Origin: Chiridota heheva
Lineage: Eukaryota > Echinodermata > Holothuroidea > Apodida > Chiridotidae
NCBI GenBank assembly: GCA_020152595.1
Contig: JAIGNY010002754.1
Span: 62,001 to 126,000, forward strand
Direction of reading: 5' to 3'
Length of the DNA stretch: 64,000 nucleotides
Part shown: positions 32,690 through 45,595 of the stretch, one piece after another
Layout: every line of letters begins with the position of its first letter
Numbering within the stretch: position 1 is the stretch's first letter
Notes under the pieces: generated by a model
The model's database searches: none
Seen by the model: only the letters and a program-made list of their open reading frames with translations
What the model was told of the DNA's origin: nothing
Position numbers and translations under genes: made by a program

Positions 32690-33660
32690 TATGTAAATGT
32701 TTGTCATCAAGATATCTCAAGAACTCATAACTGGATTTGGATCAAATTTGGTGTGACTTTATGTTCCTATGGAAGAATTGCTAACAATTTGAGACATATT
32801 GGAACATGGGAAGGGGCAAATGGGGAATGGGAACATGTTATGCCCTGTTTTGTCTGTCATCAAGATATCTCAAGAACTGACAGTCTGGAAGCATGCCTAT
32901 TAACAGGAACATTTATAACACACAAGAATATTAAAGTTGTGCAGCCATATTGTTCAGATGTTGCAAAAAAAATGTCCTAGTTTCTAATTGATGTACTTGA
33001 AATATTAAAAATCATTGTGTTGAAAAACATTTGAATTCTTAAAATGGCCATTTCGCACCTAAAAACCTGACTCTATTGTCTATTTTATCTAATTTTTCAA
33101 AAAAGGCATAGTGAACATATCAACTGGGAGTGGAAAAGTTGTAGCCATGACAGCAATGAAAGTATTTTCATCAGTTTTAAGTTTTCCCTAGCAAAGATAT
33201 TTTTCCCAGACGTATTTCAAATTTGAAAAATGTAACATTGCATAAGGCTTTAACGTTAGGCTAGCAAAGGATCATGGGAATTATCATAAAATGCTGATTT
33301 CCATGTAGCAAAATGTTCCCATTAATAGGAACATTTATGTTCCTATTAATTGGCATGCTACCGGGCTGACTGATGATTGAATTTGGATTAAATTTGGTGT
33401 GTGGTTTTGCTGCTGCTGAAGGAAGATGTGATTAAAATTTGAGATATAATGGAAAAGGGGAAGAATGCAAATGGGAAGTATAGGGACATGTTTTTGCCTC
33501 TGTTTGTATGTCTGTCATCAGGATATCTCCTGACCTGATGATTGGATTTTAATTAAATGTGGTGTGTGGTTTTGTTACTGTTGCATGAAGATGAGATTAG
33601 AATTTGGGAATAATTGGAACAAGGAAATGGCAGAAATTGGGAGGTGGGGATGTGTTAGGA
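32690..33660 (+). repeat. Diverged tandem copies of a 150-190-bp interspersed sequence
   Basis: GTCATCAAGATATCTCAAGA, TGGATTTGGATCAAATTTGG and TGTG(T/A)GGTTTTG words recur near 32,700, 32,858, 33,370 and 33,511. Each is followed by GA(T/G)ATAATGGAA and GGGAA-rich sequence. A separate inverted-repeat element interrupts the series. Confidence 0.7.
32889..33360. mobile_element. MITE-like element nested in the tandem copies, about 470 bp
   Basis: AGCATGCCTATTAACAGGAAC at the left end and, inverted, AGCATGCCAATTAATAGGAAC at the right end form about 22-bp terminal inverted repeats. The interior has no coding sense. The flanking repeat resumes on the far side. The target duplication is not clear. 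Confidence 0.65.
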
Positions 33661-35778
33661 TGAGATCTGTCAAGACTAAGTTGTCAAGACTAAAGTTGAA
33701 ATTTTCTGATGGAATGTGTTGAAAAATGACTTTGTACTCTGAATAAAGATCCAAACAATCAATTTTCTGAACTCAAAGAGACTTACATCAAGGGTTTTCT
33801 GGAGTCAATGAAAATGAAACAATTGGTTTTCGCCATGAATTGAAATGATGGAATGTGAATCCTGGTTGAATAGAGCTCAAACAATGATGCTTCATCATTG
33901 AATAAAACTGAGAAACTCATTCAGACTGCAAGTGTTCATTACACATTAAACTTAGGGATGAATCTTGGTGGGCCTAGAATTTCTGAGGTACATTATTTTG
34001 GATATGGGGATCAAATACACTCCACAATTATTCTACGCATTTTGGAATTGCAGAGGGGCAGAGGTATGCGCTCTAGAGAGTGCGAATATTCTAGTTCCTA
34101 CAGTCATATATCTGTAAGGCAACCTAATGCATAGTGCTCAGTTCAGTCTCATTTTCTTTCATACAGCCGAATACCTTCTTGAATTTATGAATGAAAACAA
34201 AAACCGTTTAGCTTAATTGATCTTAATAAACACATGGCAGTAAACCGTGACTAAACGCTCAATGCTTGATATGCACTGCCACCTAATAGTGATCAAATTC
34301 AGTCATTATTCAGAAAATATCAGTTAATGTGTATGCTTTAATGGATTGCTTACAAACATTCAAAGAGAGAAATTGAGAAAATGTTACAGATGTATTAGTT
34401 TTCTTTATCTGTTTGACAGGTTATAAAATTTTCAATTATTGATGAGAAAATATAACTCGAACTAGAGCATGGTTAGTAAGAGAGGATATGGGGTTTGTCT
34501 TTTACAGAGCATGCACACTGTAAGTGCTATAACCTCATAACAACAAGTACACTGGGAGATCCATCAGTCTCATTTAGAAATGCAGGCCTACTTATAAACA
34601 GAAGATGGTGAAAAGCTTATTAGGAGCAAAATGTCAGCTCCCAGTAAATTATTAGCTCAGCTTGTATAAGCTTACATCAATTAAGTTTTTGACGAGTGCA
34701 ACAGCATGGCTACGGGGTGGCATAAGGGGGTAGTTACCCCTCACCCATTTTTCTATAAAAAAAAATTCCTTTAGATTCTTATTTTATGATTTAGTCTAAA
34801 GTATTGCTTAACGTTTGCAAAGTTATGCCATGTAAGTTAACCCTTCTCGTTAAATGCATCTGCCATGATTGTCAGGCTAATAAATGGTATGCGGATTTGA
34901 ACCCTTAACCCCCCCTCCCTTCCTTTCCCCACGCCACTGAGTGAGTGTTGATGGTATGGACAGGTTGCAACAACAAGCTCTAATGGTTGAAAATAATTAG
35001 CATAAATTGTGCATTTTATTGTGAGGGCTTCAGATTGGGGCAAGATAATTGCTGTTAACCTAATGTATTGTGGTCGTTCCCACAAATATTTTAAATAGAA
35101 GTTGCCTCTAGCGAACAGGAAATTGGATATTATAATAACCTTGACCCAGATTTGAGAGCTTTGATATTTGAAATTTGGGAAAGAAATATTGAGAATTATA
35201 TATATGTAAAATTCCTGTTCATCATCACTTTTGTGGATGCTGAAAAATTCTACAAATTTAATTTGTCATTACTTAAAAACTATAAGAGCTATTGTGAGCA
35301 TTTAAAAAATGTTCTGCTCAGAATGAAATGCTCTACCTGTCCATATACCTTTACAAGTTGCACTGTTTCATCAGTTCATACCATGGAGGTCTAAAGTGGT
35401 ACCTTCATGGTTCGAGGAAACCTCATTCTAGGAGTAGTCTAAATCAGCATTTCAGTACTCAGCTTGCATGTTCATCACATGCACCAATTTCTTGCTGGAT
35501 GCTTGATGCTTTGATACATCATCTTGTAATTTAAGCTTGATATAAAGCTTTGCTCATCTCTAACACAATTAAAATAGTTTATGCATTCAGGAAAATAAAT
35601 CATGTAAGCTGATCATAAAGTCAATGATGGTTTGAAAAGTGGTGTACTTAGCATTAAAGTAACATTTTGCCCAGGTGTTTACAGCCCTCCATGAGCTGTT
35701 TTATGAACAAAAAGTTCCGTCCAGGCACTCACACACCCCTTGATGCAAGAGTTACTACTATATGACATAAACACTGTA
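33661..35778. other. No gene seen
   Basis: AT-rich sequence with a degraded TTACCCCTCACCC-type stretch near 34,730 and a C-run at 34,910. The short open frames lack splice or domain support. Confidence 0.45.
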
Positions 35779-35878
35779 AATGAGTGGGTAGCCACGACAA
35801 GGAGTGGGTAGCAATGACAATGAGTGGGTAGCAATGACAAAGTGTGGGTGGCAATGACAATGTGTGGGTACGACAACC
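35779..35878. repeat. Short minisatellite, 21-bp unit, about 5 copies
   Basis: GAGTGGGTAGCAATGACAAT and variants are repeated head to tail. Confidence 0.9.
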
Positions 35879-36689
35879 ACAATATAAATTTTGATTACAC
35901 CTTTAGAACAGATGTAATTATATTGTGACATTTAAGGAATGTGGTTGCGTTCAGCCTATCAAAGCTTTGGGCAATTTTCCCGTCAAAATGTTAAACTCAG
36001 CTGAGATGTGAGGACGTATTACTCCGTGGAGTCTCAAGAATATTTGAACACACTTTTCTTGAAATTAATGGAAATGGTTCGATATAAAATGTTCAAAATA
36101 ACTGATGAAATTAATAACTATTATTTGTCATGTCATACTAGTTTAAGGACAGCTACATTATTATTTCTTTTAATTTCCAAAAATTAGCACAAAAAAAAGT
36201 CCTCACTTTTGGACCAAGAAATCCTTTAAAATGAGGGTTAAACACGACGAGTTGGCTTGGCTTCTTCACATGTGGTAAATAAATATAGTTGACGACGAAT
36301 TTCATATTTTATTAGAATTCTATGTTATTACTTAAGTTCAGACTTTTATGTCAATCCAAACAAGAAAGTTTTTTTTGAAATGTTAAACACCAGAAATAAT
36401 TCTCTTCTGAATAACATTTGCTTATTTCTAAACAAAGTGCTGAAGTTTCGTTCAGAAATACAATCTTATTTGAAGAAATTTAGTATCTTTATCTTATAGC
36501 TTTTGTTCAAAATTCTAGTTGCTGTTATTTGTATTGCTTTGCTGCTTGTTTACTCATAGGCGTAGGAATGAGGGGGGGAGGGTGGGGGGTATGATGCAGT
36601 GACCTACATAGTGCCAACCTTCACTAAGTCCATGTTTTACTATTGAACTAGTGTTGTAGCATATCTGTGTGCCCCCCATGGAGAACATG
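35879..36689. other. No gene seen
   Basis: AT-rich, with one G-rich patch (36,570-36,588). Nothing else was recognised. Confidence 0.45.
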
Positions 36690-37213
<524 letters not shown>

Positions 37214-38463
37214 TCATGTCAATTTGGCCAGGGCATAATCATAAAGAAGAATTAAATTGGAATTGAATTTTACATAAAATTCAACTAACGCCATCATCAC
37301 AAACTACTGTAGCATATGTCTTCTAGTATTGTAAAAAAAATGATAAAATGGCAATACCAGACATACCGACTAATCTCAAATTTGACCGAGTCGTCTCAAA
37401 TTTGGTATATATGCCCTGGTTGTAATTAGTTTTAAGTGGAAGTTTGCAGCTTTTCTCATATTATTTCCTGTGAATGAATATTTATCACAAAAAAACAACT
37501 AATGTTTTATGTTGTCTCTATAGACATAGGTGTGACTGAATTCAAATTGTTAGTATATGTAATGATATCAAAAATTGATGAGGACATAAACTTCACAATG
37601 CTGTGGGCTGATAGAATTAATAAGGCATTGGGTAATCTCAATCTAGTCTCACACTGTTTAATCAGCCATTAAATGCCATTACATGCACTCTTGACATGCA
37701 TGAACCATGCAGGCTCATACAACCTGTTTAATACTGTTAAAGTATTTGCTCCTATTACCTACAGAGAGGTAATTATCTAAGACAAATAATTTAGTCAAAC
37801 ATTCATGAAATTTTGTACAGAGCATATTGGTTTTACATAATTGATCGCAGTTACAATATTTGTTCAATTTTTTAAGGGGAATTACCCAAGGTGCGTTTCT
37901 AAACCCCCTCTCTCTTCTCAATTTGTTTGAACTTTATGTTAATTATACTTTTTTCATTCCAGTACTGCTAAATGCAAGCAAGCTGTTTCATTATATTTTA
38001 AGATGAAACTATGTTTTTCAGAAAGGCACATGTGGGGTTACAGAAGGTCCCCCTCAGGAGGAGGTGGGAGTGTGATGATTCTTCCAAATGGTACCTACTC
38101 ATTCTACCAACTGTGGATTTCAAATGAAGATTCATATACCCGTGACACAATCTAACAAGCAAGACATCATATCACCAGACTTAAAGAAAATTTGAGCAAT
38201 ATTATGAATGCATTAATTGGGCCAAAAAACCTTCAAAAGGGTCAAAATTACACAAAAAGGCAGACATCAATGATAACCATAACAATTCAAGAAGAATTGC
38301 TTTTACTGATTTTATCTTTGTTGTATCTGATAATTTCATGATGATTTTTAAAATTTATTTGAAGTCTATTCTATTTTTAGGCATATTTCCAAAAGCTTCA
38401 ACTTTCCTGTATGAGTTATTATCAGTTTGTTTGTTTAGGTTTAATGGCACCTTAACAGTCAGG
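37214..38463. other. No gene seen
   Basis: AT-rich sequence without convincing open frames. A small repeat of CTCAAATTTG lies at 37,373 and 37,393. Confidence 0.45.
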
Positions 38464-38466
38464 TCA
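38425..38466 (-). mobile_element. LINE-like 3' tail stub
   Basis: The minus strand reads TGACTGTTAAGGTGCCATTA then AACCTAAACAAACAAAC, like the end of the 14.2-kb LINE. It abuts the MITE at 38,464. Confidence 0.4.
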
Positions 38467-38820
38467 TACCTATTTTCTCTAATAAACGCCCCCGGGCGTT
38501 GCATTTGGAAAACAGGGGGGCGTTTATTAGAGGGTAAAGTATGAAGAAAAAAATGTAACTTACAAAAGAACGGCAATTCCTTTTAGGCCTATGGTATTAG
38601 TTTCTTCAAGCAATTTTTGTGTTTTTAGCATTGTTGTGCATAGATTATTAATGAAATATACTCTTTGCATATTTTCTGCTTGGTTACGTTCGCCTTACAG
38701 CCTTTTCAAGTCACATTTGGTAAGTTAAACGTACGTTGTTACATCCTGAAAGTATGAAAAAAGACGGGAGGGGGGGTGTTTATTAGAGGGGGGGGCGTTT
38801 ATTAGAGAAAATACGGTATG
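38464..38820. mobile_element. MITE with TTTTCTCTAATAAACGCCCC termini, about 355 bp
   Basis: The left end ATTTTCTCTAATAAACGCCC (about 38,470-38,490) is matched inverted at the right end (GGGCGTTTATTAGAGAAAAT, about 38,793-38,812). Further inverted copies of CGTTTATTAGAG lie inside at 38,520 and 38,776. No transposase is present. Confidence 0.75.
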
Positions 38821-39726
38821 TGCCAAACAAGGCTAGTTTTTAGTCATTTAGCTGGTACTGAAAAAAGATTAACGACCAAACATTATTCAAAAGGGCCAAA
38901 TTTGCCATATTTAGCCAGTAATCGGCCAATTATCTAGCAGTAGCAGCCCTGGAATGCTCCATTAAATACTACCCATCAGTAATTCTTCCACATATCCATG
39001 AACATTGTAAACAAGTTTGGAAACAAAACTTTTATTTCTGGCAATCTGCAGACCATACGGCACATTAGTAACAACTCCCAGCTTATGCAATGCCACGTGC
39101 ATTCACCAACCCAACAAAACTTTATCCTTAGATAGTGCATTTAAGCTTAAAATTCTAACATCCGTGATAGATAGTGCATTAAGTATAACGTTCTGGTCCC
39201 TGTGATGCAACGTAGCACAATTATACTTTAATACTGACACTACGGACTTACTGTACGACAAGCAAAAATGATCAAACAACAACTTTACATGTTATCTTGT
39301 AGGTTGTGTCATGACCTATTAGGAACTCGTACTCCAATCCAATACAATATGATACAGCATGACCTAAATGAGATTTTGAGAATTTGCATATTCATGGGAG
39401 AATGTCCGAATTCTGATTGGAAAATACTGTGATATGATTAACAACAAGACACATACATGTCCATACATGTAACTAAAAGACATGCACTTGTATGGAGGAC
39501 ATCCATACCAATATCACAGCCCGGCGTGGTACCGGTGCGAAATGCGAACAGGATTACTGTCTACAGCTAAAAGAGCTATTTTTAGTGCCATTATGTATTG
39601 AAATCTGACACTTTTGTAGACAAAAGTGTTACCTTTCGGGAGCCTTAAATAAACTAAAACGGTATATACCGTCATGGTTCGCATGCCCATGCAAATTGAC
39701 ACCCATATCATATGACCCAGCCAATT
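38821..39726. other. No gene seen
   Basis: AT-rich unique sequence with two similar TTAGATAGTGCATTAAG-type words near 39,129 and 39,170. No supported gene. Confidence 0.45.
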
Positions 39727-41390
39727 ATAAAAATGGCATCTCACACTAAGTTCCACATGGCATCCCATGTCCCACATGGCATCTCACCCCATGTCCCACA
39801 TGGTATCCCACATGGCATTCCACATGGCATCCCATCCCAAGTCCCACATGGCATTCCACCATATCTTCCACATAGCATCCCATCCCATGTCCCACATAAC
39901 ATCTTATGTCCCATGTGGCATTCCATCATATGTCCCACAGGGCATCCCATCCTATGACCCACATGGTATTCCACCCTATGTCCCACATCCCATGTACCAA
40001 ATGACATCCCACCTCATGTCCCACATGACATCCCATGCCTTGTCCCACATGGCATTCCACCATATCTCCCACATGGCAAACCACCATACAGTGTCTCACA
40101 TGGCATTCCACCATATGTCCCACATGGCATTCCACCAAATGTCCCACATGGCATCCCATGCTATGACCCACATGGATCCCATCCTACATGTCCCACATTA
40201 GTCCAACCATATGTACCACATGACATCCCTCCCTATGTCCCACATGGCATCCCTCCGTGTCCCACATCAGTGGCTTCTCACCTGATGTTCCACATAGCAT
40301 CCGACCATATGTTTCACATGGTATCCCTCCTAATGTCCCAATGACATCCTACTTAATGCCCTACATGGCATCACATCCCATGTCCCACATCCCCATGGCA
40401 TCCTACCCTATGTCCCACATAGCCTCCTACCCTATGTCACACATGGCATCTTACCTTATGTCACACATGGCATCCTACCTTATGTCACACATGGCATTCC
40501 AACCTGTCACACTCTGTGTTACTCGTGGCATCCCACCATACCCCACATGGCATTCTACCCTGTTCCACGTGGCATCCCACCCCATGTCCCACATGGCATC
40601 CCATTCCATGTCCCACATGGCATCCCACCCCATGTCCCACATGACATCCTATAGGCTCCATAAGAAGTCTCATCCTACCTATTACAGTCCCTGATTGAGC
40701 AAACTATGTATGAAAGTGTCAGTTCATATGATAACTTATATGCAAATGACTTGTTAAAATGGGATGGGACGACATGTCCCACAAGACATCCCATGTCCCA
40801 CATGACATTCCATCCCATGGCAATCTACCCTATGTCCTGCGTGGCATTCCACCACATATCCCACGTGGCATTCCACCCTGTTCCACATAGCATCCCACCC
40901 CATGTCCCACATGGCATCCCACCCCATGTCCCACATGGCATCCCACCCTATGTCTGACATGACATTCCATAAGCTCCATAAGAAGTTTCATCCTAGCAAT
41001 CACAGTCCCTGATTGAGCATACTATGTATTAAAGTGTCAGTTCATATAATAACTTACATGCAAATGAGTTATTGAATAAGATAAAAAGGTGGAGTCAAAT
41101 AATTATGCCTGATATAGCCCTTGGTGTATACAACATGGTAAATATTAAATCATATATCCTTCATGGCCCCCATCCATGTCCCACACAGCATCCCTTTCTA
41201 TGTATATATGCAATCACATCCTGTCACACTCCCTTCCTATGTATATATGCAATCACATCCTGTCACACTCCCTGACTAAGCATATTCAATAAATAAGTCT
41301 GGTCAGGTCATAATACTGTAGCAACTTTATGCAAATGAGCACAATAATAAAGGTGGAGTTTAAAAAATCATGCCTGATACAAATGTTGGT
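39727..41390. repeat. Compound tandem repeat: 20-bp CATGG-rich units within about 300-bp blocks
   Basis: ATGTCCCACATGGCATCCCA units, quite degenerate, fill 39,727-40,650 and 40,770-40,965. A non-repeat tail (CTCCATAAGAAGT, CAGTCCCTGATTGAGCA, AGTGTCAGTTCATAT, TATGCAAATGA) recurs at about 40,648, 40,972 and in weaker form at 41,262, so a block of short repeat plus tail was itself duplicated. A 39-bp pair lies at 41,195-41,275. Confidence 0.88.
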
Positions 41391-41399
41391 GCCCAAATA

Positions 41400-41765
41400 T
41401 TTTGAAGAATTTTAAGAATTTTAAACCTCAAGTACTACAAGAGAGATTTTAAGATCTTTAAAGAAAATTGGAAAATTACATCATTTTACAGCTATCTTCT
41501 ACAAAAATATCAAATGTATTGTAGACTTTTTAAGGAAGGTAGTCCTCAATCCTATCTTAAGCATCTCTGAAAAACTTTAACATTTTATAAGGAAATTCTA
41601 ACCTTCCATAAGGATATCTGAAGAAACTTTAACTTTTTCATTGACTTGGTTGGAACTCTGAAGGAACTTTAACATTTTCTTAGGAATTCTCAAAAATGTT
41701 TAACATTTCTGAGGAAATCTCAGAACGGCAGGAATTCTCAAAAACTTTAACATTTCTGAGGGCCA
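41400..41765. repeat. Degenerate short-period repeat
   Basis: CTTTAACATTTTCTTAGGAA and AATTCTCAAAAA words recur with loose spacing. This is old and strongly diverged. Confidence 0.55.
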
Positions 41766-42089
41766 GAACGGCAGGACGGCTGTAATCGCCATTACATAGG
41801 TTCGCATAATGCTACGCTACGAACCAAAAACTACATGGAAGATCTCTTATTAAAATACAAGTTTTATGAAGCATACAAAAATCTCGCTGAACCAGAAACT
41901 CAAGAGCAAAACTGTTAAAACCTAGGAGATGCATTTTAACACAAAACTTTGTACAGGCACATATGGGAGTCCACATACGATTTGATAAGCTCCACCCATT
42001 ACACTGTGTAATGGGTGAAGCTAAAACAAAACATAAAATCATTATTCAAGTACAGTTTAAATTTGCACAGCAAAAACAAATGAAGATTG

Positions 42090-42253
42090 GTCGATACACT
42101 AGCTGTCAGTCGATACACTAGCTGTCACAGTCAATACACTAGCTGTCACAGTCGATACACTAGCTGTCACAGTCGATACACTAGCTGTTAGTCGATACAC
42201 CAGCTGTCACATTCGATACACTAGCTGTCACAGTCGATACACTAGCTGTCACA
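42090..42253. repeat. Minisatellite, 21-bp unit, about 8 copies
   Basis: GTCGATACACTAGCTGTCAC with small length changes is repeated head to tail. Confidence 0.95.
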
Positions 42254-42637
42254 AAAATACTTATTTATCCAAACTTCAAGAAACAAGAATTGCTTACCTA
42301 TTTGCTGGCATTCATCCACCATGGATCATCACACATTGAACGTATTTCATTTCTTTCTTACTGTTTGCTTAAGTTGTTACAGGCATCTTCTCCCAAGACT
42401 GTGATGCATTAAAAGATGACGATTACTCACTATGAGAGGAGAGAGATTGAATGCAAGCTTGTTATTGTAATCAAACATCATAATCAAATTTACACCTGAG
42501 ATACCATGCAACATTTTTATTTTGAAAAGTTGTTATTTCAAACTCTAATTCACCTTTTTGCATGAATCTTGTATTGACCTCTTAAAAAGGGAGAAAAAGC
42601 AAAGAATGCGAATAGGAGTGATTCTGATGACTGACGA

Positions 42638-42673
<36 letters not shown>

Positions 42674-44059
42674 TTGATAAAGTTACTGTAGCTATAATAA
42701 GGGTTAACTTTTATTAAATATATGATACAAGATACTTCTAGAATACCACTAAGTATAATTACAATTACAGTGAACAGAATGAATCCAAATGGATGCAGGT
42801 TCACTTTCTGGTTCGCATCCAAGTAGGATTTGGCTTTATTTAATTAGGTATTTTTTGAAGTAGAAACATAATTAGCATTTCTGAGAAAATCCCTGTAAAA
42901 ATCCCTTGGAAAACAAGATGTGAATCTGAGTGGAACATTTATTAAATTCAGAAATGTAGTTTCCTAGCTGTTACTGGTGCCTTTGACATTTAATACTTAA
43001 AGGTCGACATGAAGTCTAGCTTTTTTATTTGATATAATAGAAATAATAATTATTAACTCATCTGAAGCAATTTCACATCGTACGAAACATTTTAGCATTT
43101 ATTTTCTAATTTATTAAAACATTAACAAGATGAACTAGCATGGGTGGGAGTGGCCATTTTGTTCATACGCCCTCTAAAAAATGATGTCATACACCCAGAA
43201 CATATTAGAATATTAATGTATTTCTTCATAATCTATTTAAAATTGTCCAACTTCTTCCCTAAAGCATGAGTTTTGGATATTTATTTGTATGTGATATTAA
43301 TGATTTAAGCTCTAGCTTCATGTCAAAGTGTTTTGGACAGAAATACACTATGTGTGCTAGAACATAAGGCAAATGATGTCATCATTGCAATGATTTCTAC
43401 ACAATATTAGATCAAATGGCCAATACAATGACTTACAGAGGTGACATCGTCATATGGTCACAATGTTTAGAATCCTTTTCAAATTGCTTGACATTTCAAC
43501 CACTTGTTTCACGATTCATTGGCCCTTATATCACAGTATACATTGAATAAAACCTGGCGAATTAATATCGCTTGATACAGCCCAGTCGATTTAAAGCAAT
43601 TCTTTTCGAACCAACAGTTGTTATGGGTCACAAATCCCAGCAGAATTATTATTTTTATTTTGGTTTGATCTGATTTCACTCTTTGTAATTTTCATCTGGT
43701 GACTGCAATTTTTTAGTAAAGAAAAAGTATTAAGTTTCCCGTAACATTATAACGTTATGCACTTAAATTTGCATGAAACTTCACACACACAACGTGCCAC
43801 TGTCTGCTGACTGAACAAACTGACAGGAATCTTGTGCGTTCCACAACCGGAAGTGACGTAAATGTTCTCATCACACAATTTTACTGAGACGAGCCTCATA
43901 TCCCTCTTTCAAACTTGGATAACTTTAAAATAAAATTTTATAATGGGTTTTTTTGGAAGTTGCTTTATCTTTTAATTCTACATCATAATGCAAGCTAGAA
44001 TATTTGACTTTATGTCTCCTTTAGACTATTTTAGGTGTTCTTTCTGGTGAATATACAAT
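42254..44059. other. No gene seen; short (TA)n at 42,641-42,670
   Basis: Apart from the TA run, no repeat, RNA or coding feature was recognised. Confidence 0.45.
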
Positions 44060-45190
44060 CTATACTTGTGTACATTGAATGCGCTATACAGTGAAATCTT
44101 TGAAATTCAATTGTGTACATTAAATGCGCTACATGATGAAATCTTTAAAATTCAGTAGTGTACATTGAATGCGCTACATGGTGAAATCTTTAAAATTCAA
44201 TAGTGTACATTAAATGCGCTACATGGTGAAATCTTTAAAATTCAATAGTGTACATTAAATGCGCTACATGGTGAAATCTTTAAAAATCAACAGTGTACAA
44301 TGAATGCGCTACATGGTGAAATCTTTAAAATTCAATAGTGTACATTAAATGCTCTACACAGTGAAATCTTTGAAATTCAATAGTGTACATTAAATGCGCT
44401 ACATGGTGAAATCTTTAAAATTCAGTAGTGTACATTGAATGCGCTACATGGTGAAATCTTTAAAATTCAATAGTGTACATTAAATGCGCTACATGGTGAA
44501 ATCTTTAAAATTCAATAGTGTACATTAAATGCGCTACATGGTGAAATCTTTAAAAATCAACAGTGTACATTGAATGCGCTACATGGTGAAATCTTTAAAA
44601 TTCAATAGCGTACATTGAATGCGCCACACGGTAAAATTCAAAAAAATTAATAGTGTGCATTGAATGCCCTACACGGTGAAATCTTTCAAATTCAATAGTG
44701 TACATTGAATGCGCTAAACGCTGAAACCTTTGAAATTCGATAGTGTACATTGAATGCACTACATGGTGAAATCTTTGAAATTCAATAGTGTACATTGAAT
44801 GCGCTACACAGTAAAATCTTTAAAATTCAACAGTGTACATTAAATACGCTACACTGTGAAATCTTTTAAATTCAATAGTGTACATTGAATGCCCTATACG
44901 GTGAAATCTTTGAAATTCAAGTTTACATTAAATGCGCTACATGCTGAGACCTCGGAAATTCAGTGTACATTGAATGAGCTACTGTACACGCTGATATCTT
45001 TGAAATTCAATAGTGTACATTGAATGCGCTACACCCTGAAATCTTTCAAATTCAATAGTGTACATTGAATGCGCTACACGCTGAAATCTTTGAAATTCAA
45101 AAGTGTACATTTAATGTGCTACATGGTGAAATCTTTGAAATTCCATAGTGTACATTTAATGCGCTACATGGTGAAATCTTGGAAAATCAA
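44060..45190. repeat. Minisatellite, 45-bp unit, about 25 copies
   Basis: AATTCAATAGTGTACATTGA followed by ATGCGCTACATGGTGAAATC is repeated with few changes. Blocks of several units recur (44,085-44,330 compared with 44,400-44,580). It is followed by the tail sequence shared with the next array. Confidence 0.95.
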
Positions 45191-45207
45191 TAGCGTTCAA
45201 ACAAACA

Positions 45208-45283
45208 AATTCAAAGATCCAATTAGATTAACATTTTAATAAGATAAACTGTGGTGACTTTCTAACTTTTAAAGTCACATTCT
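45208..45283 (+). repeat. Shared array-end sequence, copy 1
   Basis: CCAATTAGATTAACATTTTA, then GATAAACTGTGGTGACTTTC and TAACTTT...AGTCAC, follow the 45-bp array. The same sequence follows the unrelated 67-bp array at 48,214. Confidence 0.8.
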
Positions 45284-45595
45284 TAAAGTATTTTCTACCA
45301 TTTGTAAGGGAGGTATTTTAATATTGATTCTTCTTCGTCACTAAGTTCTGTCAAACTATGAGGTTTAATGTATGTCAAATGCAATTGCACTGAATCTGAA
45401 AAAAAGCTTGACGAACCGTAAACTTGGAAGTAAATGAAACGCCACAGAATTTCAAGAAGGGGTTAACAATTACTATTTGCAATGTTTGCGGATAAGATAA
45501 TGCAGGTGGAGCTGGACAAAGATCACATAACAACGAAGTTACATCTATGACACAACAGAAATTTTCAAATGCAGCACCTGCTTTTATATGCGCTG
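45284..45595. other. Spacer between arrays, no gene seen
   Basis: A minus open frame of 78 codons overlaps this region but has no domain or splice support. Confidence 0.45.
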
